In this document: positions 23,838-31,785 of the stretch, one piece after another
How positions within the stretch are numbered: the stretch's first letter is position 1
How the letters are laid out: every line of letters begins with the position of its first letter
Source: Streptomyces violascens
GTDB lineage: Bacteria > Actinomycetota > Actinomycetes > Streptomycetales > Streptomycetaceae
Reading direction: 5' to 3'
Assembly (NCBI RefSeq): GCF_014649955.1
Contig: NZ_BMUA01000011.1
Coordinates: 186,001-250,000, forward strand
DNA: 64,000 bases
The notes under the pieces: model-generated
The model's database searches: none
Seen by the model: only the letters and a program-made list of their open reading frames with translations
What the model was told of the DNA's origin: nothing
Made by a program: the position numbers and the translations under genes

Positions 23838-25312
23838 ACCGCAGGACCGAGGAGATCGGCGCTCCCGAACTCCCTTGCCAGGTACGTAAGTTGCTCGATT
23901 CGGGGCAGCGGCTCGCGCTGGTGGCCGCGCACCACGACGAGGGCGCCGTACGGGTGGTGTACCTGTTCGTCTCGGGGCCGCCGGACACCCGTACCGAACT
24001 CCACGTACGCCTCGATCCGGACCAGCCGTCCGTGCCCACGCTGGCCCACCTCTCCTTCCCCGCCGGGCGGTTCGAGCGCGAGATGCGGGATCTGCACGGC
24101 GTGGTGCCGCGCGAGCACCCGCTCCCGCACCGGCTGGTACGCCACTACCACTGGCCGCGCGGCTGGTACCCGATGCGGCCCGACGCCGGGGCCGCGCCGC
24201 CGTTCGGCGAGCAGGAGGGGCCCTATCCGTTCCTGGCGGTCGAGGGGGACGGGGTGTACGAGATCCCGGTGGGTCCCGTGCACGCCGGGCTCATCGAGCC
24301 GGGGCACTTCCGGTTCTCGGTGGTCGGCGAGACCATCATCCGGCTCAAGGCGCGGCTCTGGTTCGTGCACAAGGGGATCGAGAAGCTCTTCGAGGGGCGG
24401 GACGCGGCGGGCGGGATGCGGCTCGCCGAGCGCGTCAGCGGGGACACCGCGGTCGGGCACGGGCTCGCGTACTGCCTCGCGGTGGAGGAGGCGTACGGCG
24501 TCGAGGTGTCCGAGGAGGCCCGCCGGGCTCGGGCGCTGGTGCTCGAACTGGAGCGGCTGCACAATCACGTCGCCGACCTCGGGGCGCTCTGCAACGACGT
24601 CGGCCACGGTGTCCTCAACTCCCATGCGCAGCGCATCCGGGAGCAGTTGCTGCGGCTGGCCGACGCGACGACGGGCCACCGGCTGCTGCGCGGCGCGGTC
24701 GTGCCCGGCGGTGCCCGCCTCGCCTCGGTGCCGGACCCGGCGCTGCTGGCGCGGGTCGCCGTGGACCTCGGGGAGATCACGGATCTCGCCCTCGGCCACG
24801 CGACGGTACGCGACCGGTTCACCGGCACGGCCGCGCTCGGCGCGCAGGCGGCGCGGGACCTGGGGTGCCTGGGCTATGTGGCGCGGGCGAGCGGTCTGAG
24901 CGCCGACGCGCGCTTCGGCCATCCCTTCACCACCGAGGGCCGCCCGCAGGTGCCCGCGACGCAGGCCTCGGGCGATGTCCTCGCCCGGTTCCTGGTGCGG
25001 GCCGAGGAAGCGCAGGCCTCGCTCGAACTCGCGGCGCGGCTCGCGGCGGAGCTGCGTCCCGGCGACATGACGGTGCCGCTGCCGAGGCGCCCCGCGGGCA
25101 CCAGCGGAACCGGGATCGCCGAGGGCTGGCGCGGGGCGATCACCACGCGCGTCGAACTCACCCCCGACGGCACGCTGACCCGCGTGAAGCCGGTGGACCC
25201 GTCGTTCTTCAACTGGCCGGCGCTGCCGGTCGCCCTGGCGGACACGATCGTCCCGGACTTCCCCCTCGCCAACAAGAGCTTCAACCTGTCGTACGCGGGC
25301 AACGACCTGTGA
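23834..25312 (+). CDS. Hydrogenase-4 large-subunit-like protein (NuoC-NuoD fusion) lacking Ni-Fe cysteines
   Basis: A 492-residue fusion of a NuoC-like domain (about 1-130, ending MRDLHGVVPREHPLPHRL) and a NuoD/HyfG-like catalytic domain. In true [NiFe]-hydrogenases the motif after ER is xCGxC. Here the segment at 199-210 reads ERVSGDTAVGHG, with Ser202 and Thr205 in the Cys places. The C-terminal DPCxxC is replaced by KSFNLSYAGNDL, and there is no maturation tail. All four metal ligands are therefore gone, as in complex I and Ehr-type complexes, so no hydrogen chemistry is expected. Conserved His/Asp residues (HNHVADLGALCNDVGHG) remain. Last gene of the operon. Confidence 0.9.
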   Translation: MNRRTEEIGAPELPCQVRKLLDSGQRLALVAAHHDEGAVRVVYLFVSGPPDTRTELHVRLDPDQPSVPTLAHLSFPAGRFEREMRDLHGVVPREHPLPHRLVRHYHWPRGWYPMRPDAGAAPPFGEQEGPYPFLAVEGDGVYEIPVGPVHAGLIEPGHFRFSVVGETIIRLKARLWFVHKGIEKLFEGRDAAGGMRLAERVSGDTAVGHGLAYCLAVEEAYGVEVSEEARRARALVLELERLHNHVADLGALCNDVGHGVLNSHAQRIREQLLRLADATTGHRLLRGAVVPGGARLASVPDPALLARVAVDLGEITDLALGHATVRDRFTGTAALGAQAARDLGCLGYVARASGLSADARFGHPFTTEGRPQVPATQASGDVLARFLVRAEEAQASLELAARLAAELRPGDMTVPLPRRPAGTSGTGIAEGWRGAITTRVELTPDGTLTRVKPVDPSFFNWPALPVALADTIVPDFPLANKSFNLSYAGNDL

Positions 25313-25373
25313 CGGCCGCCGCGTGTCCGTTTCGTACAAGACCCGCCTCGGCCTCGCTGCCTACGGTGAGGGC

Positions 25374-25766
25374 ATGACTCCACGACTCGACGCCATCGGC
25401 CTGGTAGCGGCCGACATGGCCGCATCGCTCGCCTTCTACCGCCGCCTCGGCCTGGACGTCCCGGCCGACGCGGACACCCAGCCGCATGTGGAGTGCACGC
25501 TCCCCGGCGGCACGCGCGTCCTGTGGGACACCGAGGAAACCATCCGCTCCTTCGACCCCGACTGGACGCGCCCCGAGGGCGGCGGCCGTACGGGCCTCGC
25601 CTTCGCCTGCGACTCGCCCGCCGAGGTCGACGCCACGTACGAGGCGCTGATGGCGGCCGGGTACGACGGCCACCTCAAGCCGTGGGACGCGTTCTGGGGC
25701 CAGCGCTACGCGGTCGTCCACGACCCGGACGGCGTGGAGGTCTCGCTGTTCGCGGCGCTCGCGTAG
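25374..25766 (+). CDS. VOC-family (glyoxalase-like) protein
   Basis: A 130-residue protein with two beta-alpha-beta-beta-beta modules of the vicinal-oxygen-chelate fold (RLDAIGLVAADMAASLAFYR and RTGLAFACDSPAEVDATYEA, ending VHDPDGVEVSLFAAL). Members bind a metal or sequester drugs and metabolites; the substrate here is unknown. The ATG follows GGTGAGG. Its last 61 bases overlap the end of the convergent AraC gene, so the two transcripts are antisense to each other at their 3' ends. Confidence 0.85.
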   Translation: MTPRLDAIGLVAADMAASLAFYRRLGLDVPADADTQPHVECTLPGGTRVLWDTEETIRSFDPDWTRPEGGGRTGLAFACDSPAEVDATYEALMAAGYDGHLKPWDAFWGQRYAVVHDPDGVEVSLFAALA

Positions 25767-26428
25767 TCGGTCAGCGTCATCCCGGCCAGCGCGCGCATCT
25801 CGCGGGCGAGGTGCGCCTGGTCGGCGCAGCCGGCGGCGAGAGCGGCCTCGGCGTACGGCACGCCCCGGCGTACGAGGTCCAGGGCGCGCTGGAGGCGCAG
25901 GATGCGGGCCAGCGTCTTCGGCCCGTAGCCGAAGGCGTCGAGGCAGCGGCGGTGCAGCTGGCGGGCGCCGAGCCCGGCCTCGGCGGCGGTGGCCCGCACG
26001 CTCCATCCGGCGGCAAGGCGGTCCGCCACCGCGCGGGTCAGCGGGTCGGGTCCTGGCGTCTTCGTCAGGGCGACGGCTTCGAGGGCGGCGGCCGGGTGGG
26101 CTGCCTCCCCGATCCGTTCGGCAAGGGCGCGCACCTCGGCGCCGGGCCAGATCCCGTCGAGCGCCACCCGGGTGTCGCGCAGCTCGTGGGCCCGGACGCC
26201 GAAGACGGCGGGGCCGGCACCGGGCGCGAACCGGATCCCCGCATACCTCGTGCCGGGGGCCGCTTCGGGCACGTACGCGTGGGTGTCGGGGCCCGCCACC
26301 AGGAGGCGGCCCTCGCACCAGAGCAGATCCATGCAGCCGTCCGGAAGGACGGGGCGCGCGTCGTCGCCGGCCACGGTCCGGGTCCACACGAAGGCGCCGC
26401 ACAGCCGTGACGGCCGCTCTCGGTACAT
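25706..26428 (-). CDS. AraC-family transcriptional regulator
   Basis: A 240-residue regulator. The N-terminal part (RPVLPDGCMDLLWCEGRLLVAGP) is the sensor type found in many actinobacterial AraC proteins of the DUF6597 class. The C-terminal double helix-turn-helix covers about 150-235 (VRATAAEAGLGARQLHRRCL and GVPYAEAALAAGCADQAHLA, then REMRALAGMTLTDY). The stop lies inside the 3' end of the VOC gene. Regulators of this type often control a neighbouring VOC or isomerase gene, but here the genes are convergent, so linkage is only suggestive. Confidence 0.86.
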   Translation of the reverse strand: MYRERPSRLCGAFVWTRTVAGDDARPVLPDGCMDLLWCEGRLLVAGPDTHAYVPEAAPGTRYAGIRFAPGAGPAVFGVRAHELRDTRVALDGIWPGAEVRALAERIGEAAHPAAALEAVALTKTPGPDPLTRAVADRLAAGWSVRATAAEAGLGARQLHRRCLDAFGYGPKTLARILRLQRALDLVRRGVPYAEAALAAGCADQAHLAREMRALAGMTLTDYASAANSETSTPSGSWTTA

Positions 26429-26465
26429 GCTTCGAGGGTAGTCCCGGGCCTGTCACGCCTGCCCG

Positions 26466-27638
26466 TCAGTCGTGGTCGCGCGAGGGCTTCTCCTGAGGCT
26501 TGTCCTCGGGCTTCTTCGCGGTGTGCAGGCGGGACTTCACGTCGTCCGGGGGCAGGAACCTCGACCAGCGCTCGGGGAACTCGGACGGCATCCCCGGGTC
26601 GCCCGCCTCGTCGCCGTCCTCACCGTCGTCGAAGAGCATCGGCTGGACCGGCTGGGAGCGGGCCACGAGCTGGGCGGCCTGCGCGGTGCGCACCCGGTCG
26701 CTGGCGGCGCGGGCGGCGGCCGTGGCGACCGACGGCCAGACCCGGTCGATGGCCGCGTTGACGGCCGCGCCGACCAGGACCGCGAACGCCGAGATGCCGA
26801 TCCACAGCAGCACCGCGATGGGGGCCGCGAGCGAGCCGTAGATGGTGGGACCTTCGACCGTGCTGGTCAGATAGATCCGCAGCAGGAACGAGCCGAGCAC
26901 CCACATCGCGAGAGCCACCAGGGCGCCCGGCACGTCCTCGATCCACGGCGAGCGGACCGGCACCGAGACGTGGAAGAGGGTGGTCAGGAACGCGATGGAC
27001 AGCAGGATCATCGTCGGCCAGTACAGGAAACTGATCACGTCCGTGCCCCACGGGACCAGCTCCACCACCCGGTCCGGGCCGACCACCGCGAGCGGCAGCA
27101 CGACGGCGCCGATCAGGAGCGCGACGATGTACAGGAGCAGCGAGAGCAGCCGGGTCTTGACGATGCCGCGGTGCCCGTCGAGCCCGTACATCACGGTGAT
27201 GGTGTCGATGAAGACGTTGACCGCGCGCGAGCCCGACCACAGGGCAATGGCGAAGCCGATGGAGACGATTTCCGGGCGTTTGCCCTTGGTGACGTCGTCG
27301 AGGAGCGGCTGGGCGAACTCGTGCACCCCGCGGTCGGACAGGACGGTTCCGGCCGCGTTCAGGATGTTCTGCTCGATGCTGGCGACGGTGTGGGTGCTCG
27401 TCCAGCCGTCCACGTAACCGAGCAGGGCGATGACACTGAGCAGCAGCGGAGGCAGCGAGAGGAGCGTGAAGAAGGCGGCCTCGGCAGCCAGGCCCAGGAT
27501 GCGGTACTCGACGCAGGAGTTGACGGTGTCCTTGAGGAGCAGCCAGCCCAATTTCCGCTTCGAGACGTTGCGGTAGAGGACGCGGGCCCGATGGAGGCGG
27601 CCGGATGTCCGCTCGGGTGTTTCATTTGCTGGCTGCAC
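26466..27638 (-). CDS. YihY/BrkB-family inner-membrane protein
   Basis: A 390-residue membrane protein of the YihY/virulence-factor-BrkB family (once called ribonuclease BN by mistake). Six hydrophobic segments lie between about 50 and 300. Family marks are AAEAAFFTLLSLPPLLLSVI, LWSGSRAVNVFIDTITVMYG and GPTIYGSLAAPIAVLLWIGI. The C-terminal 80 residues are charged and probably cytosolic (MLFDDGEDGDEAGDPG...KPEDKPQEKPSRDHD). The function is unresolved; transport of lipids or solutes has been proposed. The GTG start is only 17 bases from the divergent acyl-CoA dehydrogenase start, so promoters must overlap coding or leader DNA. Confidence 0.87.
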   Translation of the reverse strand: MQPANETPERTSGRLHRARVLYRNVSKRKLGWLLLKDTVNSCVEYRILGLAAEAAFFTLLSLPPLLLSVIALLGYVDGWTSTHTVASIEQNILNAAGTVLSDRGVHEFAQPLLDDVTKGKRPEIVSIGFAIALWSGSRAVNVFIDTITVMYGLDGHRGIVKTRLLSLLLYIVALLIGAVVLPLAVVGPDRVVELVPWGTDVISFLYWPTMILLSIAFLTTLFHVSVPVRSPWIEDVPGALVALAMWVLGSFLLRIYLTSTVEGPTIYGSLAAPIAVLLWIGISAFAVLVGAAVNAAIDRVWPSVATAAARAASDRVRTAQAAQLVARSQPVQPMLFDDGEDGDEAGDPGMPSEFPERWSRFLPPDDVKSRLHTAKKPEDKPQEKPSRDHD

Positions 27639-27655
27639 GTCCTTACCGTATCGGC

Positions 27656-29290
27656 ATGGCAGCCACCACCCACACAGTGACCAACCAGGCTCCGCCCCTG
27701 GTGGGGTACGACGTCTTCACCGCCGACCGGGCCCTGGCCGAGGCGGTCGAGCGGCACACCGCACCGGAGCTCGTCGACGAGGTACGAGAGGAGCTCGCGG
27801 GCCTCGGAAAGACCGCGGGATCGGCCCAGGCCCAGGAGTGGGGTGTGCTGGCGAACGAGAACCCGCCGAAGCTGCGCACCCACGACCGGTACGGCAACCG
27901 CGTCGACGAGGTCGAGTTCCATCCCAGCTGGCACCGGCTGCTCGGCAAGGCCGTGTCCGCCGGGCTCACCGACGCCTGGGGGCGGCCCGCCGGGCATGTG
28001 CGGCGGGCGGCCGGGTTCCTGGTGTGGACGCAGGCCGAGGGCGGGCACGGATGCCCCGTCTCCATGACGCACGCGGCGGTGCCCGCGCTGCGCACCGACC
28101 CGGCGCTCGCCGCCGAGTGGGAGCCGCGGCTCACCTCGCACGTGTACGAGGAGGGGCTGCGGCCCGCCGCCGAGAAGGGCGGGGTGCTCTTCGGGATGGG
28201 CATGACGGAGAAGCAGGGCGGCAGCGACGTACGGGCGAACACGACGTCCGCGGTGCCGCTCTCCGCCGACGGCGAGTACGTCCTGACCGGGCACAAGTGG
28301 TTCTGTTCGGCGCCGATGAGCGACGGCTTCCTGGTGCTCGCGCAGGCGCCGGGCGGGCTCACGTGCTTCCTGGTGCCGCGCGTCCTGGCGGACGGCACGC
28401 GCAATGTGTTCGCGATCCAGCGGCTCAAGGACAAGCTGGGCAACAGGTCGAACGCGTCGAGCGAGGTCGAGTTCGACGGGACGTGGGCGCGCCGGGTCGG
28501 TGAGGAGGGGCGCGGGGTGCGCACCATCATCGAGATGGTCGCGGCGACCCGGCTCGACTGCGTGATCGGCTCGGCCGCGATCATGCGGCAGGCCGTCGCG
28601 CAGGCGGTCCACCACGCCTCGTACCGAAGTGCGTTCGGTGGGTTGCTCGTCGAGAAGCCGCTGATGCGCAACGTGCTCGCCGATCTGGCCCTGGAGTCGG
28701 AGGCGGCGACCACGCTCGCGCTGCGGCTCGCGGCCGCCTATGACGCCGACACCGAGGAGGAGCGGGCGTTTCTGCGGCTCGCGGTGCCTGCCGCGAAGTA
28801 CTGGGTCACCAAGCGGTGCACGCCGGTGGCGGGCGAGGCGCTCGAATGCCTCGGCGGCAACGGGTACGTCGAGGAGTCCGGGATGCCGCGGCTGCTGCGG
28901 GAGGCTCCGCTGAACTCGATCTGGGAGGGCTCGGGCAACGTCCAGGCCCTGGACGTGCTGCGGGCGCTCCAGCGCGAGCCGCAGGCGATCAACGCGTTCC
29001 TCCAGGAGGTCGGCAAGGCGCGCGGCGCGGACCACCGCCTGGACGCGGCGATCAAGGACCTGCTGACCGAACTGTCCGACCTGGACGGCATCGAGGCGCG
29101 GGCGCGGCGCCTGGTGGAGCGGATGGCCCTTGTGCTCCAGGGTTCGCTGCTCGTGCGCTGGGCTCCGCCTCAGGTCGCGGACGCGTTCTGTGCCTCGCGG
29201 CTCGGCGGCGACTGGGGGGCGGCGTTCGGGACGCTGCCGCACTCGCTGGATCTGGCGTCCGTGGTGGAGCGGGCCCGCGCCGAGGTGTGA
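27656..29290 (+). CDS. AidB-like acyl-CoA dehydrogenase family protein
   Basis: A 544-residue flavoprotein of the AidB branch of the acyl-CoA dehydrogenase fold. Signatures are GMGMTEKQGGSDVRANTTSA (flavin-binding loop), KWFCSAPMSDGFLVLAQ, RLKDKLGNRSNASSEVEFDG and LECLGGNGYVEESGMPRLLR. E. coli AidB binds DNA and is induced by alkylating agents, though its substrate is disputed. An Ada-AlkA fusion lies 17 kb away in this window but is not linked. The ATG at 27656 lacks a good SD and lies 17 bases from a divergent start, so a leaderless transcript is likely. It is followed by a strong hairpin terminator. Confidence 0.9.
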   Translation: MAATTHTVTNQAPPLVGYDVFTADRALAEAVERHTAPELVDEVREELAGLGKTAGSAQAQEWGVLANENPPKLRTHDRYGNRVDEVEFHPSWHRLLGKAVSAGLTDAWGRPAGHVRRAAGFLVWTQAEGGHGCPVSMTHAAVPALRTDPALAAEWEPRLTSHVYEEGLRPAAEKGGVLFGMGMTEKQGGSDVRANTTSAVPLSADGEYVLTGHKWFCSAPMSDGFLVLAQAPGGLTCFLVPRVLADGTRNVFAIQRLKDKLGNRSNASSEVEFDGTWARRVGEEGRGVRTIIEMVAATRLDCVIGSAAIMRQAVAQAVHHASYRSAFGGLLVEKPLMRNVLADLALESEAATTLALRLAAAYDADTEEERAFLRLAVPAAKYWVTKRCTPVAGEALECLGGNGYVEESGMPRLLREAPLNSIWEGSGNVQALDVLRALQREPQAINAFLQEVGKARGADHRLDAAIKDLLTELSDLDGIEARARRLVERMALVLQGSLLVRWAPPQVADAFCASRLGGDWGAAFGTLPHSLDLASVVERARAEV

Positions 29291-29323
29291 GAGGAAGGCC
29301 GCACCGCGGCCGGAAGGGTCCGT

Positions 29324-29359
29324 CGGGGGTGGTGCTGCGCCGACACGGCACCACCCCCG
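29324..29359 (+). terminator. Hairpin terminator after the AidB-like gene
   Basis: A perfect 12-bp stem, CGGGGGTGGTGC (29324-29335) with GCACCACCCCCG (29348-29359), and a 12-base loop, starts 33 bases past the stop codon. No U-run follows. Confidence 0.8.
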
Positions 29360-29445
29360 CGCTCTCATGCGTCCACGGGGGGAGCATGACGACCGGACTT
29401 CCGGTGCTCTCCCACTTTCGTACCCCCGCGGGGCCGTTCGCGAGA

Positions 29446-29463
29446 GTTGCAAAGGGTTGCAAC
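29446..29463 (+). promoter_or_regulatory. GTTGCAA-N4-TTGCAAC palindrome upstream of GAF regulator
   Basis: A perfect 7+7 inverted repeat, GTTGCAA (29446-29452) and TTGCAAC (29457-29463), lies about 110 bases before the regulator gene in a gap with no other feature. It is AT-richer than its surroundings. It is a good candidate operator for autoregulation or for another DNA-binding protein. Confidence 0.45.
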
Positions 29464-29570
29464 CATGTGGGGCATATCGCCCCGCGCCAACTCCCGGACG
29501 GGCACGATGAATTCAGGACACGCGGGGCTCAGTACCTGACGGACGCCGGTGTCGACAGCAGGAGGATTCC

Positions 29571-30863
29571 GTGGAGACCAACACGCTCGACGTGGCCCGG
29601 CTGGCCGCGATGGACTCCCGGGAGGCGACCCGGCTCCTCAAAAGCATGCGCGCGGCCGCCCTCGAGGGGCGGCGCACCAAGGTGGTGCCGCGTACGGACA
29701 TCGAGGAGTCCTGGCGGCGGGTGCTCGACAGCGGGCTCAGTCCGGACGGGGAGAACCACGCCGGGCTGCTTTCCCTGGCCGAGGTCGAACGGCGCAGGCA
29801 GCACTCGCCGTTGACCGAGGTCCTTCCGGTGCTGCGGGACGCTCTGGTGTCGGTCGCGGACGCCGCGCAGCACATCATGGTGGTCTCGGACGCCGAGGGA
29901 CGGCTGCTGTGGCGCGAGGGGCACCCCTCGGTCCTGAAGCTGGCCGACACCCTGGGCTTCGAGGTGGGCGCCGACTGGAGCGAGGCGGTCGTCGGCACCA
30001 ACGGGGTGGGCACCCCGCTCGTGACCGGCCGCCCGGTGCAGGTGTTCTCGGCCGAGCACTTCGTCGCCGCCCACCACGCGTGGACCTGCGCGGGCGCGCC
30101 CATCGTCGACCCGCGCGACGGTCGGCTGCTGGGGGTGGTGGACATCAGCGGGCCGCTCAGCAGCATGCATCCGGCCACACTGTCCTTCGTGACGTCGGTG
30201 ACCCGGCTCGCCACGGCCGAGCTGCGCAACCGGCACTTCGCCGCCCTGGAGCGGCTGCGCACGGTGGCCGCGCCGGTCCTGTGCCGGATCGGCGGGCGTG
30301 CGCTCGCCGTCGACGACAACGGCTGGGTGGCCGCGGTCACCGGCATGCCGCCCACCGACCGGCTCACGCTGCCGAGGTCGCCGCGCTCGGGCCGGGTGTG
30401 GCTGCCCTCGCTCGGCATGTGCACCATCGAGCCGCTGCCCGGCGGCCGGCTCGTCCAGGTCGACGGGGAGGGCGGCGGCGCGGGCGCCTCGAAGGACCGG
30501 CGGGTCGTGCTCGACCTCAGCCGGGCCCGGCGCTGCTCGGTGACCGTCTCGGGCGACGCGGGCAGCTGGACGCAGGAGCTCAGCCCCCGCCACGCCGAGC
30601 TGCTGTTCGTCCTGGCCCAGAACCGGGAGGGCCGCAGCGCCGCCCAGCTCGCGCAGGACATCTTCGAGGACCCGACGCGCACGGTGACCGTACGGGCCGA
30701 GATGTCACGCCTTCGCCGCGGTCTCGCCGAGGTCCTCGCGCACCGCCCGTACCGCTTCAGCGAGGACGTACGCGTGGAGGTGATCCGGCCGGAGCGCGCG
30801 GCGGACCTGCTCCCCCACTCCTCGTCCCCGGCGGTGAAACTGGCCCGGGGCCGCCGCCCCTGA
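29571..30863 (+). CDS. GAF-domain transcriptional regulator (AcoR-like without AAA domain)
   Basis: A 430-residue cytoplasmic regulator. The N-terminal helical part contains RTDIEESWRRVLDSGLSPD, typical of AcoR/GAF activators. A GAF domain covers about 85-225 (MVVSDAEGRLLWREGHPSVL, WSEAVVGTNGVGTPLVTGRP, GAPIVDPRDGRLLGVVDISG). A C-terminal winged-helix-like region covers about 330-410 (LSPRHAELLFVLAQNREGRS...VRAEMSRLRRGL). There is no sigma-54 AAA module, as in many actinobacterial relatives. The GTG start follows AGGAGG by five bases. The ligand and targets are unknown. The neighbouring AidB-like gene is separated by a terminator. Confidence 0.85.
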   Translation: METNTLDVARLAAMDSREATRLLKSMRAAALEGRRTKVVPRTDIEESWRRVLDSGLSPDGENHAGLLSLAEVERRRQHSPLTEVLPVLRDALVSVADAAQHIMVVSDAEGRLLWREGHPSVLKLADTLGFEVGADWSEAVVGTNGVGTPLVTGRPVQVFSAEHFVAAHHAWTCAGAPIVDPRDGRLLGVVDISGPLSSMHPATLSFVTSVTRLATAELRNRHFAALERLRTVAAPVLCRIGGRALAVDDNGWVAAVTGMPPTDRLTLPRSPRSGRVWLPSLGMCTIEPLPGGRLVQVDGEGGGAGASKDRRVVLDLSRARRCSVTVSGDAGSWTQELSPRHAELLFVLAQNREGRSAAQLAQDIFEDPTRTVTVRAEMSRLRRGLAEVLAHRPYRFSEDVRVEVIRPERAADLLPHSSSPAVKLARGRRP

Positions 30864-30906
30864 CCTGCGTTGGAAGCATCGCGCGCCGCATGATTGCCTG
30901 GCCCGC

Positions 30907-31470
30907 ATGAGTATCACCGTGACCACCTGGTCCCTCGAGCAGACCTCCGTCGACGATCTGCGGCCCGCCGCCGAGCCGTCCGGCGACCTCACGATCGTGC
31001 GCGCCGAGGTCCCCTCGCCGGAGTTCAGCCGCTTCCTCTATACAGCGGTCGGCGGCGACATCATGTGGACCGACCGCCTGGGCATGTCGTACGCCGAGTG
31101 GGAGCAGGCCCTGGCGAAACCGGGCACGGAGACCTGGGTGGCCTACGACCGGGGGACGCCCGCGGGCTACGTCGAGCTGGAGGCTCAGCCCGGCGGCTCG
31201 GTGGAGATCGTCTACTTCGGCCTGATCCCCGCCTTCCGCGGCCGGCGGATCGGCGGCCATCTCCTGTCGTACGGGATCCGCCGGGCCTGGGACCTGGCCG
31301 AGCGCTGGCCGGAACTGCCCGCCACCGAGCGGGTGTGGCTGCACACCTGCTCACTGGACGGGGAGCACGCCATGGACAACTATCTGCGGCGCGGCTTCAA
31401 GCTCTTCGAGACCAAGGAGGAGCAGGCCGAGGAGGCGGTCGCGCCGGGTCCGTGGCCGGGGGCGTTCTGA
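30907..31470 (+). CDS. GNAT-family N-acetyltransferase
   Basis: A 187-residue acetyltransferase. Acetyl-CoA-binding motif A is seen in GSVEIVYFGLIPAFRGRRIG followed by GHLLSYGIRRAW (R/Q-x-x-G-x-G/A type). The C-terminus HTCSLDGEHAMDNYLRRGFK is typical of the fold. The N-terminal part contains FLYTAVGGDIMWTDRLGMSY, seen in GNATs acting on small amines or on proteins. The substrate is not predictable. The ATG has no strong SD. An inverted repeat CCCGGG-TGA-CCCGGG (31487-31501) follows the stop and may end its transcript before the sulfur operon. Confidence 0.87.
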   Translation: MSITVTTWSLEQTSVDDLRPAAEPSGDLTIVRAEVPSPEFSRFLYTAVGGDIMWTDRLGMSYAEWEQALAKPGTETWVAYDRGTPAGYVELEAQPGGSVEIVYFGLIPAFRGRRIGGHLLSYGIRRAWDLAERWPELPATERVWLHTCSLDGEHAMDNYLRRGFKLFETKEEQAEEAVAPGPWPGAF

Positions 31471-31486
31471 GCCGCGCGGGCACGCC

Positions 31487-31501
31487 CCCGGGTGACCCGG
31501 G
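31487..31501 (+). terminator. Short CCCGGG hairpin after GNAT gene
   Basis: CCCGGG-TGA-CCCGGG is self-complementary and lies 17 bases after the GNAT stop and 86 bases before the sulfur leader peptide. The three-base loop makes a tight hairpin. It may be a terminator or part of an operator for the sulfur promoter. Confidence 0.4.
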
Positions 31502-31587
31502 ACACACCGTCCCATCATTCGGGACACCAATGTCCACATTCTGGATAGTGGTGGACTGGGTCTAAAGTCCCGTGACACGCTTCCGTC

Positions 31588-31671
31588 ATGTCTGGAACTG
31601 GAATTGCCTTGGTGAGTCGGCGGCACGTCGACCTCGGCCGCATGTCCAGCGCCATCTGTCCGGCACGCTGA
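31588..31671 (+). CDS. Putative leader peptide of the sulfur-assimilation operon (27 residues)
   Basis: A 28-codon ORF starting at ATG 31588, about 115 bases before the sulfite reductase start. The peptide begins MSGTGIALV and ends SRRHVDLGRMSSAICPAR. The pattern S/T-RRHxDL-x-R-x-x-SAxC near the C-terminus is the recurring short leader peptide found upstream of sulfur genes in Streptomyces. In mycobacteria, Cys-containing uORFs attenuate sulfur operons when cysteine is plentiful. Here a single Cys codon (TGT) sits four codons from the stop. Starvation stalling at that codon would alter downstream translation or structure. No terminator was mapped between it and the reductase gene, so the mechanism is inferred. 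Confidence 0.75.
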   Translation: MSGTGIALVSRRHVDLGRMSSAICPAR

Positions 31672-31785
31672 CGCCTCCAGCAACGCCGCGATCTCTTTCC
31701 CTCAGTACCTGACTGCGCACCGCCGCGCCGAAGCGCGAGTGTGCAGGTCAGAGCCGCCCACCTGCAGTCCCGAAGGACATATGCC

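Noticed and set aside
23834..25312. True [NiFe]-hydrogenase large subunit
   Set aside because: Both Ni-Fe Cys pairs and the maturation tail are absent.
29386..29814. Plus-strand frame starting MTTGLPVLSHFRTPAG with an SD-like GGGGGAG
   Set aside because: It runs out of frame into the GAF regulator gene without its own stop and shows no protein family; the palindrome and leader explain the region better.
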